Shown here piece after piece: positions 1 to 7,412 of a DNA stretch of 13,634 nucleotides; within the stretch, counting starts at the first letter, position 1; each line of letters opens with the position of its first letter. This stretch comes from Nitrososphaeraceae archaeon (GTDB lineage: Archaea > Thermoproteota > Nitrososphaeria > Nitrososphaerales > Nitrososphaeraceae). Below the pieces are notes generated by a model. The model worked only from the letters and a program-made list of their open reading frames with translations. It was not told the DNA's origin and did no database searches. The stretch is from contig JAICHI010000015.1 of the NCBI GenBank assembly GCA_025922735.1, positions 1 through 13,634 on the forward strand. The letters are read 5' to 3'. A program made the translations under genes and the position numbers.

Positions 1-201
1 AATCGATCCTGCTTCCACAATTTACTAACATATTCCATGAAATATAACACATTTTTATAATATTCTACTCTTTCATTATAATCTTTGTAGGATATATGTT
101 GTTTAGTATTACAAAACATAGCCAGCAAAAAATTTAGTAAGACTAAAATGATGCTTAGAGAAGTTTTAATCATATACTAATCGAGAGAGAGAATAGAAAA
201 A
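1..201. other. AT-rich non-coding leader upstream of thrC
   Basis: I see no open reading frame of useful length, no RNA gene and no origin-type repeat here. The stretch is strongly A/T rich and presumably carries the promoter of the thrC operon. It may also contain the end of a transcript from beyond the left edge, but nothing shows that. Confidence 0.5.
164..178 (+). promoter_or_regulatory. possible TATA-box region of the thrC operon
   Basis: TTTTAAT followed by CATATAC lies about 24-38 nt ahead of the thrC ATG, the distance expected for an archaeal promoter giving a leaderless or very short leader. Neither element is a clean consensus, and the whole leader is AT rich, so this is tentative. 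A purine run (GAGAGAGAGAA, 183-193) between it and the ATG could alternatively serve as a weak ribosome binding site. Confidence 0.3.
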
Positions 202-1422
202 ATGGGAAGTATCAAGTCGCTAAAGTGCAGAGAATGTCTCAAAGAATATGAGCCACAATTTCGTTATATATGCGAAGACTGCTTTGGCCCTCTGGATGTC
301 ACCTACAATGAATTATCTATAAGTAGGCACACTTTTGAATCAAGAGAAAAGACATACTGGCGTTATTTTGAGCTCTTGCCAATTGCAAACAAAAGCAATA
401 TTGTAAACCTGAACGCAGGTCTCACACCGCTGCAGTATGCAGACAAGCTGGGCAACAGACTTGGGCTGAAAAGTTTGTACATCAAGAATGACTCCGTTAA
501 CCCCACGTTTTCATTCAAGGATAGACCTGCTGGCGTTGCAGTTTCAAGAGCCAAAGAGACAAGATTAAAGGCGGTGGGCTGTGCATCTACGGGCAACCTG
601 GCAGCTGCAACTGCTGCTCACGCAGCCAAGGCAGGCCTGCCATGCTATATCTTTGCGCCATCTGACATTGAGCATGTCAAGATCGCTCAAGCGCTTTCAT
701 ACGGCGCCGAATTTGTTGCAGTCGAAGGCACCTATGATGATGCCAACAGGATTGCTTCAATGATCGGAGATAAGAAAGGCATAGGGGTCGTCAATATTAA
801 CATGAGACCCTACTATGTAGAGGGATCAAAGACGCTTGCCTACGAGGTTGCGGAGCAGATGGATTGGCAGGTGCCAGAGAGCCTGATAATCCCGGTAGGA
901 AGTGGCGCCATGCTCAACGCGATATGCAAGGGTTTTGAAGAGCTTCACACGCTAGGTCTGATCGACAGTCCCAAGAATATGAAAGTGGTTGCAGCACAAC
1001 CGCGTGGCTGTGCGCCCATAGTTGATGCATTCAAGCGCAACAGTGATGAGGTGATCCCTGTTGAGCGGCCAGAGACAATTGCGAAAAGCTTGGCAATTGG
1101 AGACCCCGGCGATGGTATTTATGTTTTGAAAAGGCTAAAACAGTATAATGGGCTTGCAGAAGAGGCAAGCGATCAGGAGATCGCCGACGGCATTATGCTG
1201 CTTGCCCAGACAGAGGGTATTTTCACTGAGCCTGCAGGCGGCGTGTCAGTTGCAGTGTTGAGGAAGCTGATAGAAGAAAACAAGATAGAGAAGGACGAGC
1301 GCATTGTCTGCTATGTCACTGGTAATGGTCTGAAAGCTACAGAAGCGGTTATAGGTCTACTGCCAAAACTAAATGTTATCAAGCCGGATACAACAGAAGT
1401 TTCAGCAATTATAAGGGGATAA
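202..1422 (+). CDS. thrC: threonine synthase (PLP-dependent, with N-terminal zinc ribbon)
   Basis: Threonine synthase converts O-phosphohomoserine to threonine and phosphate using pyridoxal phosphate, the last step of threonine synthesis in the cytosol. The 406-residue protein begins with a zinc ribbon (C9, C12, C24, C27), common in archaeal ThrC. The fold-type II PLP core follows. The Schiff-base lysine is K106 in NPTFSFKDR, the PLP-phosphate loop is STGN at 129-132, and a glycine-rich GSGAM lies near residue 232. Length is normal and the ATG start puts the ribbon right at the N terminus. The stop codon overlaps the next gene's start as TAATG, so the two are probably translationally coupled. 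Related PLP enzymes include cysteate synthase and threonine dehydratase. Threonine synthase is the best reading, but the neighbouring sulfur-carrier/E1 fusion leaves room for a sulfur-transfer role. Confidence 0.88.
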   Translation: MGSIKSLKCRECLKEYEPQFRYICEDCFGPLDVTYNELSISRHTFESREKTYWRYFELLPIANKSNIVNLNAGLTPLQYADKLGNRLGLKSLYIKNDSVNPTFSFKDRPAGVAVSRAKETRLKAVGCASTGNLAAATAAHAAKAGLPCYIFAPSDIEHVKIAQALSYGAEFVAVEGTYDDANRIASMIGDKKGIGVVNINMRPYYVEGSKTLAYEVAEQMDWQVPESLIIPVGSGAMLNAICKGFEELHTLGLIDSPKNMKVVAAQPRGCAPIVDAFKRNSDEVIPVERPETIAKSLAIGDPGDGIYVLKRLKQYNGLAEEASDQEIADGIMLLAQTEGIFTEPAGGVSVAVLRKLIEENKIEKDERIVCYVTGNGLKATEAVIGLLPKLNVIKPDTTEVSAIIRG

Positions 1423-2750
1423 TGTTGGCAAAGGTTGAATTTGTAGTTCCTTCAGTATTGAACAAAGGGCAGGGAGAGAAAAAGGTCTCGATACAGGCTT
1501 CCGACATGCAGGATGCCTTTGCAAAAGTTTCGGAGCAGATGGGTGAGGACTTTAGGCGAAGGGTATTTGACCATAATGGCAAACCAAGATCGCTTATCAA
1601 TATCTACATCAATGGCAAGAATGTCCGCTTTAGTGGCGTCACATCCTCTCAACTAAAGGATGGTGATTCTATCTACATCCTGCCAGCGGTGGCTGGAGGG
1701 GCTGAGTTGACAAGTGAGGAGCTTCAGCGCTATTCTAGGCAGGTGATGCTTGAAGAAATTGGCTTTGAGGGCATGGAAAAAATAAGGAATGCGAAGGTAT
1801 GTGTGGTAGGAGCAGGCGGCATCGGCAACCCCGTTGCTACGCAGCTAGTGGCGATGGGGGTCGGCAAAGTACGTATCATTGACAGAGACGTTATTGAAGT
1901 TACCAACCTGCACAGGCAGCATCTCTACACCGATGACGACATTGGCCGCGTCAAGGTTGAGGCTGCTGCAGAGCGGCTGTGCAAGCTAAACCCGTCAGTC
2001 AAGATAGAGCCAGTTCCAACGTCTGTAACCAAATACACAGCTGAAAGCCTCATCAAGGGTTTTGACATTGTCATGGACGCATTAGATAGCGTCGATGCTC
2101 GCTATGCTCTCAATGACGCATGTATCAAACACAATATTCCACTGATCTATGCTGGAGCGCTTGGTATGCTGGGATCGGTCTGCACAATTTTACCAAGCAA
2201 GACTGCATGCCTGCGCTGTATGTTTCCTGAGTTGAACGAAGAGGAAATGCCAGCGTGCAGCACTGAAGGCGTGCACCCGTCTATACTGTATCTGGTTGCA
2301 GGCATACAGGTATCAGAGACAGTCAAGTTAATCACAGGCAGAGAACCGACGCTGGCAAACAAGCTGCTCTATATTGATCTGAATGAGCTATCATTTGAGC
2401 GAATCCAGATGTTCCGCCAGGAAGAGTGTCCATCATGTGGAATTGCACGGAAAGAAAGTAAGTTGGCGGACAACGAGCTTATAATTGAAGAGTTGTGCGG
2501 TAGGGATAGAGGCAAGCGCACATGGACAGTCACTCCTACAGAGCCTACGCCTATCAACCTGAGCTCCACGATCAAGAATGCCGAGTCGCTTGGCTACAAG
2601 ATCAAGACAAGGGGGAACCTTGGGATAACTGCAGTCAATTCAGGCAGGATGTCTGTAAGTTTCCTCTCAAGTGGCGCTGCTACAATCGTTGGCGCAAAGG
2701 ACGAAGAAGATGCAGTCAAGATCTACAAGACATTTGTAGAGCACCCCTAG
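1422..2750 (+). CDS. MoaD-like ubiquitin-fold domain fused to MoeB/ThiF E1-like adenylyltransferase
   Basis: Two partners that are normally separate are joined here. Residues 1-93 are a MoaD/SAMP-type beta-grasp domain ending in LPAVAGG, the usual C terminus of a sulfur carrier. Right after the GlyGly (92-93) comes AELTSEELQRYSRQ, which resembles the normal N terminus of MoeB. The E1 part has the nucleotide loop GAGGIG (130-135), the acidic IIDRD (152-156), the arginine/lysine ATP site (R165, K178), and zinc cysteines C263/C266 and C336/C339. C279 in PACSTEG matches the position of the catalytic cysteine of Uba4/MOCS3. A C-terminal domain (about 355-442) resembles the tail of archaeal and bacterial MoeB/ThiF proteins. 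E1s of this family adenylate the carrier's terminal glycine for thiocarboxylation (molybdopterin, tRNA thiolation) or protein conjugation. The start overlaps thrC (TAATG), and the stop shares a CTAG with the convergent DP2 gene. The true pathway is not shown by the sequence. Confidence 0.85.
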   Translation: MLAKVEFVVPSVLNKGQGEKKVSIQASDMQDAFAKVSEQMGEDFRRRVFDHNGKPRSLINIYINGKNVRFSGVTSSQLKDGDSIYILPAVAGGAELTSEELQRYSRQVMLEEIGFEGMEKIRNAKVCVVGAGGIGNPVATQLVAMGVGKVRIIDRDVIEVTNLHRQHLYTDDDIGRVKVEAAAERLCKLNPSVKIEPVPTSVTKYTAESLIKGFDIVMDALDSVDARYALNDACIKHNIPLIYAGALGMLGSVCTILPSKTACLRCMFPELNEEEMPACSTEGVHPSILYLVAGIQVSETVKLITGREPTLANKLLYIDLNELSFERIQMFRQEECPSCGIARKESKLADNELIIEELCGRDRGKRTWTVTPTEPTPINLSSTIKNAESLGYKIKTRGNLGITAVNSGRMSVSFLSSGAATIVGAKDEEDAVKIYKTFVEHP

Positions 2751-5700
2751 TCACCCATAAACTCCATCATGCTCGATTGGGTCCTCTTTTCTTCCTTGAA
2801 GATCAATTTTAGTTCTAGTGCTATTGATTCAATTCTGCTGCGCAAATAATCGTTAATTTTGTATTGTTTGCACATGTCAGTTGCAATGCCAAGGTATTTT
2901 TCAACTGCCCCCCTTGTCACTGTTTGGATCAATGCACTGCCGCAGTCAATGCACTTACCCATCAGGGGCATTCTACGGAACTTGGCGCCACACGTAGTGC
3001 AGCGAAATGTCTGCGAAGAATAGGATCTCATGTTGCCGATTATGTCAGGCAGAATGTGCGTATTAAGCACCATTGCGGCAACTTCGTTAGCGTCTACTGC
3101 GTTTATCAGTTTGGCAGTATCAAACTGCATTTTCAACTTCTCTCCCATAGTGTTAAGAGTAGAGTAGGCGCTCCTCTGCGCCTTTGTGACGAGTGTATTG
3201 GTTAAATGAGTAAAGCCATAGTCAAAGAACTGACGCGAATCGCCTATCCTGTTCTTGATGGTCTCTGTCATATCAGCTACGTCTGCAGCCTTGGCCTGCT
3301 TCCATGTCGCTTCATAGAATTCAAGCGAGTACGCGCTTGCAATATCTACATTGTGCGCCTGACGCTGAACCTCGTGTGGGAGCACAACAGGCTGTATAAG
3401 TAGCGGCGCGTCCATCAGTCCACCTATCTTGTCTGGCAAAAAGTCATAGGAAAAGTTCAAAAATGCATCCATCATGAGCATCACAGAGTCGGCATCACCA
3501 TCACAATCACGGCGCTTGGCAGAGTGCCATATCGGCGATGCCAAACAAACCTGCGAATCAGCAAAGCCAATTATCCTTCCCACAATGCCTACCGATGTGT
3601 GTGGTGCAAGACCTACAATCAGGTGACCAACAAGGCCATCAAGTGAAGACAAGCTGTAAAATGATTCTAAGTCATATAACTTGACAAGCTCTTCATCAAT
3701 GTACTTCGCTGCATTAACAAGGTGATTTGCAGCGCCGCGAGGGATTATGAGATCCTGCATCATCAATTCTACAATCTGATCTGGCGAGGTTAGATCTCTG
3801 CCAAGATAATCATGTGTGTACCCAAGCTCTCTTAACTTGTCAATGCTGACGGATATCCATGCGGGCTTGAAGTGGGTGAGCGGCTCATTGGTAGCATCAA
3901 ATCGGATTGTACCATCCTTGAAGGCATGGAGATCATGTTTTTGACGCAGGATCCCCTTTTCCAAAGGCTCTGCGGATCTATGTGCGCTCATGAGCGACTT
4001 GACTCCCTTGAAAGGCTCTTGAGGATCTACGCCCAGTTTTTTCTTTGCCTGCTCCAGAGCAAACTTGAGCGGAAAGTTGACTGAGGAGTAAGTTCGGCCT
4101 TCTTTTCCGCAACGTGCACATTTTTTACCATCTTCAACTTCCTCTCTGCATACTACACAGAGGTTACGTAGCATAGCCGAAGCGCCACACACCCTACAAT
4201 GTGTGCCGATAGAGGGCAACCTGCAGCTATTGCAATATCTGTTAGCTATTTGAGTGTAAAAGGAGCCTTCTTTGCAGGCCTTTAGGATGTCGCGAGTTGG
4301 GCCACCCTTTGGTCCGATTGGAAAGAGCACATGTACTGGCGGCTTCATCTTGCGCTCAGCTGCCTTTTCTGGCCTACCGACTCTCACAGCAATAGCAGAA
4401 GAAAATTTGGGCATCACAAGAACACCGGATGTCTTGCTGACAAATTCTATGACATTGTTCGATTCAATGACAACTGGCCCGCCGCCGAGAAGCCTTCTCA
4501 ATGAGGTTGCTTGGTTGCTGTCGTCAAGGCTGATTTGGTCGTGTGTTATAGAATGGACTACGCCCAGCCGCTCTAAGATGTCCTTTAACTTAGTTTCAAA
4601 GGGCAACGGCACGTCACTAGATAGCTTGTCTTTCAGGTAGAGTACTTCCTCAACCGTGAGGGAGTCCCAGTAGAACGAATACCTCGGATGCAATGCCAAT
4701 CCAAGTTTTTTGCTCATTTCAAACGCTTCGTCAACTGACGGCAGAACAAGGAGGTTTTCAACCATCTGAATCAGCCTCTCCCTATCAAGATCTGATGCTT
4801 GCATTGTAGGCAGCTTTGAACGCAGCTGCTGTCCCCATATTTCTTCTACAAAGCTTGCAGGTGGCAGTTGGGCGTTATTTTCGAGAAAGTCCCCGTAGCT
4901 TATTAGCATGTCGCCAAGGTATAGGATCTTACTGACGTGGGGGCGGATCCTTTCGGCCTGCTCAACCGTAGGCACTTGTATCACTTTGCCATCATCCAGC
5001 CTGACGATTGGTGATTCAATAGTATCGACAAGTGCTATAGTAGACGCCTTGCCAGGCATGTCCATTTTGATCTGGGTACCGACGACAATCGCATAGTTAA
5101 GTAGGGCCGGCACAGCTGGATGTATCCCCACGGTTGCAAAGCCAGTGTTATAGCAGCGGCCATAGCGTAAGCGAAATCCACCTATCCTTTTTGCCATTGA
5201 AAGCACGGGCCTGCCTGTGATGACCTCCGACATCCTATGGTATATGGCGTCATCATTGCCCGTCTGGACTGCCCCTTTGAGTTCTTTCAACCAGCTCCAG
5301 CCATCCAGATCTAGCGTCTCAACTAACTTCAACAGCTTCCGGCTCCTGCCAATGAGTCCATCATTCATGACTCTGAGCGTGCCTCCGCGTACTCTGTCAG
5401 TCGCAATCCGGCGCATGTTCTTATGCCCAACTACTTCTACAGGATCAGTGTCAACGCCGTCTAGTTCTACTGGCAGGTTTGAAATGCATTTCACTACATC
5501 TTCGTCAAGAACCTTGAACTGGAAGCCCATAACTTCGCGCTCATAGATTCTGAGCTCTTCGACGAACCTACCGGTTTCATCATCAAATGAATTGGCTATG
5601 TACTTGTCAAGACCGGCCACCTTTCTTGCATGATCAGCAATGAGCATGGTTAGTGCCGCTTCGGTGCCGCCTGCTGATCTAATAGGGCCAGCAAAGGACA

Positions 5701-6145
5701 CCGATAGGTATTGTGAGGCGTCGACGTTGCTCTTGATCGAGACATCCGATATCCCCTGTAGGGGGGCAACTGTCACACCTTCAGTGACTACCGCTAAGGA
5801 AACCCTGACGGCACTATCAAGCCGAGTTTTCAGATCGCCTGAACCGTATTCGCCAGCTGCGATCTCTTCTGCTATCTTTAGTGCGGCCTTTTCCTTGGTC
5901 GTCTGTGACAAAAGGGCACGCAGCCTATCTGCAATGTCTATATCGTGCATCTTGGCAACCCTGTCTGCTAAGTCATATGCAATCTTGGGCTCGATGATGT
6001 CTGCTGCGTCAATTCCGCGCCGTCGAGCCTTAAGCGCATGTTGGTAGCCCTTGTTGACATTCTCCAAAATCTCCTGTTGATACCGCCAATAGAATGCCGG
6101 CATGCGGACGTCCTTCAGATGGGTTTCAGCTTCCTCTAGTATCAT
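2747..6145 (-). CDS. polC: DNA polymerase D large catalytic subunit DP2
   Basis: DP2 is the polymerising subunit of PolD, the archaeal replicative polymerase with a two-barrel active site resembling RNA polymerase. Residues are numbered from the ATG at 6145 (1132 aa). The N-terminal part has the conserved GPIRSAGGT (about 153-161). Four CxxC pairs (638/641, 650/653, 663/666, 676/679) form zinc modules ahead of the catalytic region. The catalytic signature DCDGDAD is at 880-886, with the aspartates corresponding to the metal-binding pair of Pyrococcus DP2 at about 882 and 884. A further zinc module (1049/1052, 1065/1068) lies near the C terminus, followed by a PIP-like QSSMMEFM (1123-1130). 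No intein interrupts the active site. An in-frame TTG at 6172 would add nine residues and overlap GGGPS by 23 nt. I prefer the ATG, 4 nt after the GGGPS stop, which fits an operon. Confidence 0.95.
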   Translation of the reverse strand: MILEEAETHLKDVRMPAFYWRYQQEILENVNKGYQHALKARRRGIDAADIIEPKIAYDLADRVAKMHDIDIADRLRALLSQTTKEKAALKIAEEIAAGEYGSGDLKTRLDSAVRVSLAVVTEGVTVAPLQGISDVSIKSNVDASQYLSVSFAGPIRSAGGTEAALTMLIADHARKVAGLDKYIANSFDDETGRFVEELRIYEREVMGFQFKVLDEDVVKCISNLPVELDGVDTDPVEVVGHKNMRRIATDRVRGGTLRVMNDGLIGRSRKLLKLVETLDLDGWSWLKELKGAVQTGNDDAIYHRMSEVITGRPVLSMAKRIGGFRLRYGRCYNTGFATVGIHPAVPALLNYAIVVGTQIKMDMPGKASTIALVDTIESPIVRLDDGKVIQVPTVEQAERIRPHVSKILYLGDMLISYGDFLENNAQLPPASFVEEIWGQQLRSKLPTMQASDLDRERLIQMVENLLVLPSVDEAFEMSKKLGLALHPRYSFYWDSLTVEEVLYLKDKLSSDVPLPFETKLKDILERLGVVHSITHDQISLDDSNQATSLRRLLGGGPVVIESNNVIEFVSKTSGVLVMPKFSSAIAVRVGRPEKAAERKMKPPVHVLFPIGPKGGPTRDILKACKEGSFYTQIANRYCNSCRLPSIGTHCRVCGASAMLRNLCVVCREEVEDGKKCARCGKEGRTYSSVNFPLKFALEQAKKKLGVDPQEPFKGVKSLMSAHRSAEPLEKGILRQKHDLHAFKDGTIRFDATNEPLTHFKPAWISVSIDKLRELGYTHDYLGRDLTSPDQIVELMMQDLIIPRGAANHLVNAAKYIDEELVKLYDLESFYSLSSLDGLVGHLIVGLAPHTSVGIVGRIIGFADSQVCLASPIWHSAKRRDCDGDADSVMLMMDAFLNFSYDFLPDKIGGLMDAPLLIQPVVLPHEVQRQAHNVDIASAYSLEFYEATWKQAKAADVADMTETIKNRIGDSRQFFDYGFTHLTNTLVTKAQRSAYSTLNTMGEKLKMQFDTAKLINAVDANEVAAMVLNTHILPDIIGNMRSYSSQTFRCTTCGAKFRRMPLMGKCIDCGSALIQTVTRGAVEKYLGIATDMCKQYKINDYLRSRIESIALELKLIFKEEKRTQSSMMEFMGD

Positions 6146-6149
6146 GGTC

Positions 6150-6896
6150 TCATCGCACCCTAATGGCCTCAACTATTGACGAAAATTTTTCTTGCCAATC
6201 ACCCTCCTTTTCTATCATAGTGCCAATGACAATAATGTCAGCACCTGCCTTGGCTATCTGGCCTGCAATTTCTGGTGACTTTATGCCGCCACCGACAATG
6301 ATCGTGCCCTCATAGTGCTTCCTTACCATCGCCACCATTTCCGGTGGCACATTTTCCGCTGCACCAGAGCCTGCCTCCAAATATACGAAGCGCATACCCA
6401 TATACTGAGCTGCCAGTGAATACATCACTGCAAGATTGGGCTTATGGAAGGGGATTCCCCTGGCCCTACCCACGAACCAAGCGGCCGTTCCTTCACCTAC
6501 TATAATATAGGCGGTTGGCAGTGGTTCGATTGCGTATTTCTTGACTGCCAACGCACCCAATGCCTGTGCTTCAGTAATAAAGTAAGTGTTTTCTGAATTG
6601 AGGAGTGAGCTAAACAAAATCGCGTCGGCCTTTGGTGATACACCTGTGACGTTTCCTGGAAACAATATCACAGGCACGTTAATCGTCGACTTTATTTCGG
6701 CGACGAGTTTGGCTAGCTCTAATTGGTCAATGACGGACGACCCACCAACAAGGATTGCAGAAGCCCCTCTTTCCTCAACTATTTTTGCAGTTGTTGCTGC
6801 ATCTGTCGAGTTTTCAGAATCAATAAGTGGTAGGCAAATTGTGCCGTGATTCTTTATCTCATCCCGAAGATATTGTTCTACCTTTCCTAATGCCAC
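6150..6896 (-). CDS. geranylgeranylglyceryl phosphate synthase (GGGPS/PcrB family)
   Basis: This TIM-barrel prenyltransferase joins geranylgeranyl diphosphate to sn-glycerol 1-phosphate, making the first ether bond of archaeal membrane lipids. The 248-residue protein shows the family's landmarks: LIDSENS near residue 24, VGGSS (50-54), FPGN (79-82), YLEAGSGA (172-179), and the phosphate-binding VGGGIKSPE (201-209) and IGTMIE (224-229). The length is typical. The start is GTG at 6896 and a good TATA box lies about 29 nt upstream, so the message is probably leaderless. It is the first gene of a two-gene operon, with DP2 beginning 4 nt after its stop. This couples a lipid gene to a replication gene, with no evident biochemical link. 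Confidence 0.92.
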   Translation of the reverse strand: MALGKVEQYLRDEIKNHGTICLPLIDSENSTDAATTAKIVEERGASAILVGGSSVIDQLELAKLVAEIKSTINVPVILFPGNVTGVSPKADAILFSSLLNSENTYFITEAQALGALAVKKYAIEPLPTAYIIVGEGTAAWFVGRARGIPFHKPNLAVMYSLAAQYMGMRFVYLEAGSGAAENVPPEMVAMVRKHYEGTIIVGGGIKSPEIAGQIAKAGADIIVIGTMIEKEGDWQEKFSSIVEAIRVR

Positions 6897-6921
6897 TTTT
6901 TTGTTAAAGAGAAGATGCCAT

Positions 6922-6930
6922 TTTAAAGTT
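6922..6930 (-). promoter_or_regulatory. TATA box of the GGGPS-DP2 operon
   Basis: Read on the minus strand, CTTTAAA (6928 down to 6922) fits the archaeal TATA consensus, and an A-rich BRE-like CAAA precedes it. Its centre is about 29 nt ahead of the GTG start at 6896, so transcription should begin at or within a base or two of the start codon. No Shine-Dalgarno sequence is visible, consistent with a leaderless mRNA. Confidence 0.6.
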
Positions 6931-6960
6931 TGATGGTATCAAGATTCTAATATCACAGCT

Positions 6961-6980
6961 ACTATACAAATCTGTATAGT
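6961..6980. promoter_or_regulatory. perfect palindrome before the helix-turn-helix gene (possible operator)
   Basis: ACTATACA and TGTATAGT are exact 8-base inverted arms separated by AATC. The element ends 4 nt ahead of the ATG at 6985 and lies in the 88-bp divergent promoter region shared with GGGPS. Its position fits an operator for a dimeric repressor, and the adjacent DNA-binding-type protein is an obvious candidate for autoregulation. It could also form a short RNA hairpin if transcribed. Confidence 0.5.
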
Positions 6981-6984
6981 TTCT

Positions 6985-7359
6985 ATGTCCAATCAAGGTT
7001 CTAATTCTAACATTCTTTATACACATCTTGTTGCAAATTCTCTATTTACACCACGACAGCTTTCAATAATTTTAAAACAGCTACGAGGGGACAGCAAGAC
7101 CGAAAAGATCAGTTCAGGAGCATATTATAGGCAGGTCAAGCAATGCCGTAAGAAGGTCATTTCCATCCTCCATAGTATGATAATTTTGCAGTCGATGGGA
7201 ATTGTCCAGTCAGACGCATCAGCAACACTAAGTAAGGTAGCAGAACAGTTAGCTGTGATATTTGCTTCAGAAAGTAGTAGTGATGCCATACCTAGGCTAA
7301 ACACGAATGATGTGATATCCGTGATAGATGAGGTGATAAAAAGAATGTCCAAGTTGTAA
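6985..7359 (+). CDS. small helix-turn-helix-like protein of unknown function
   Basis: I do not recognise a named family for this 124-residue protein. Residues 20-75 (LFTPRQLSIILKQLRGD, then a YYRQVKQCRKKV helix) look like a compact helical DNA-binding module of a kind common in small thaumarchaeal proteins. The rest is predicted helical, with no membrane segment, no cysteine cluster and no catalytic motif. The ATG at 6985 is preceded by a perfect palindrome rather than a ribosome binding site. It is the first of three small DNA-binding-type genes between the PolD DP2 operon and the replication origin and is divergent from GGGPS. A regulator is the best guess; the position makes a replication-linked role possible but unproven. 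Confidence 0.7.
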   Translation: MSNQGSNSNILYTHLVANSLFTPRQLSIILKQLRGDSKTEKISSGAYYRQVKQCRKKVISILHSMIILQSMGIVQSDASATLSKVAEQLAVIFASESSSDAIPRLNTNDVISVIDEVIKRMSKL

Positions 7360-7377
7360 AACAAGGTTATTCTAAAG

Positions 7378-7385
7378 TATTAAAT
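7378..7385 (+). promoter_or_regulatory. TATA box of the membrane-anchored winged-helix gene
   Basis: TATTAAAT is centred about 32 nt ahead of the ATG at 7413, with TAAAG just upstream as a possible BRE. This spacing suggests a leaderless or near-leaderless transcript starting within the palindrome at 7386-7410. Confidence 0.45.
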
Positions 7386-7410
7386 CACGGTATTTTGAAG
7401 TAATGCCGTG
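7386..7410. promoter_or_regulatory. inverted repeat between TATA box and ATG (possible operator)
   Basis: CACGGTATT and AATGCCGTG form 9-base arms with a 7-nt spacer. The only imperfect position would be a G-U pair in RNA. The element starts directly after the TATA-like box and ends 2 nt before the ATG at 7413. A protein bound here would block RNA polymerase recruitment or initiation, the usual mode of archaeal repressors. Confidence 0.5.
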
Positions 7411-7412
7411 AC

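Noticed and set aside
1..201. AT-rich left end considered as a second origin
   Set aside because: It has no ORB-like dyad or G-string and no GTTAAC cluster; high A/T alone is not evidence.
3450..3540. Possible intein at the DP2 active site, common in euryarchaeal DP2
   Set aside because: The motif RRDCDGDADS reads straight through with no inserted splicing blocks.
5640..6047. 135-residue plus-strand open frame opposite the DP2 gene
   Set aside because: It is Ser/Ala/Ile-rich as expected of an antisense shadow, with no motif or promoter, and lies wholly within the strongly supported DP2 gene.
6146..6172. Nine-residue TTG extension of DP2
   Set aside because: It would overlap GGGPS by 23 nt, while an ATG 4 nt after the GGGPS stop gives a normal operon junction.
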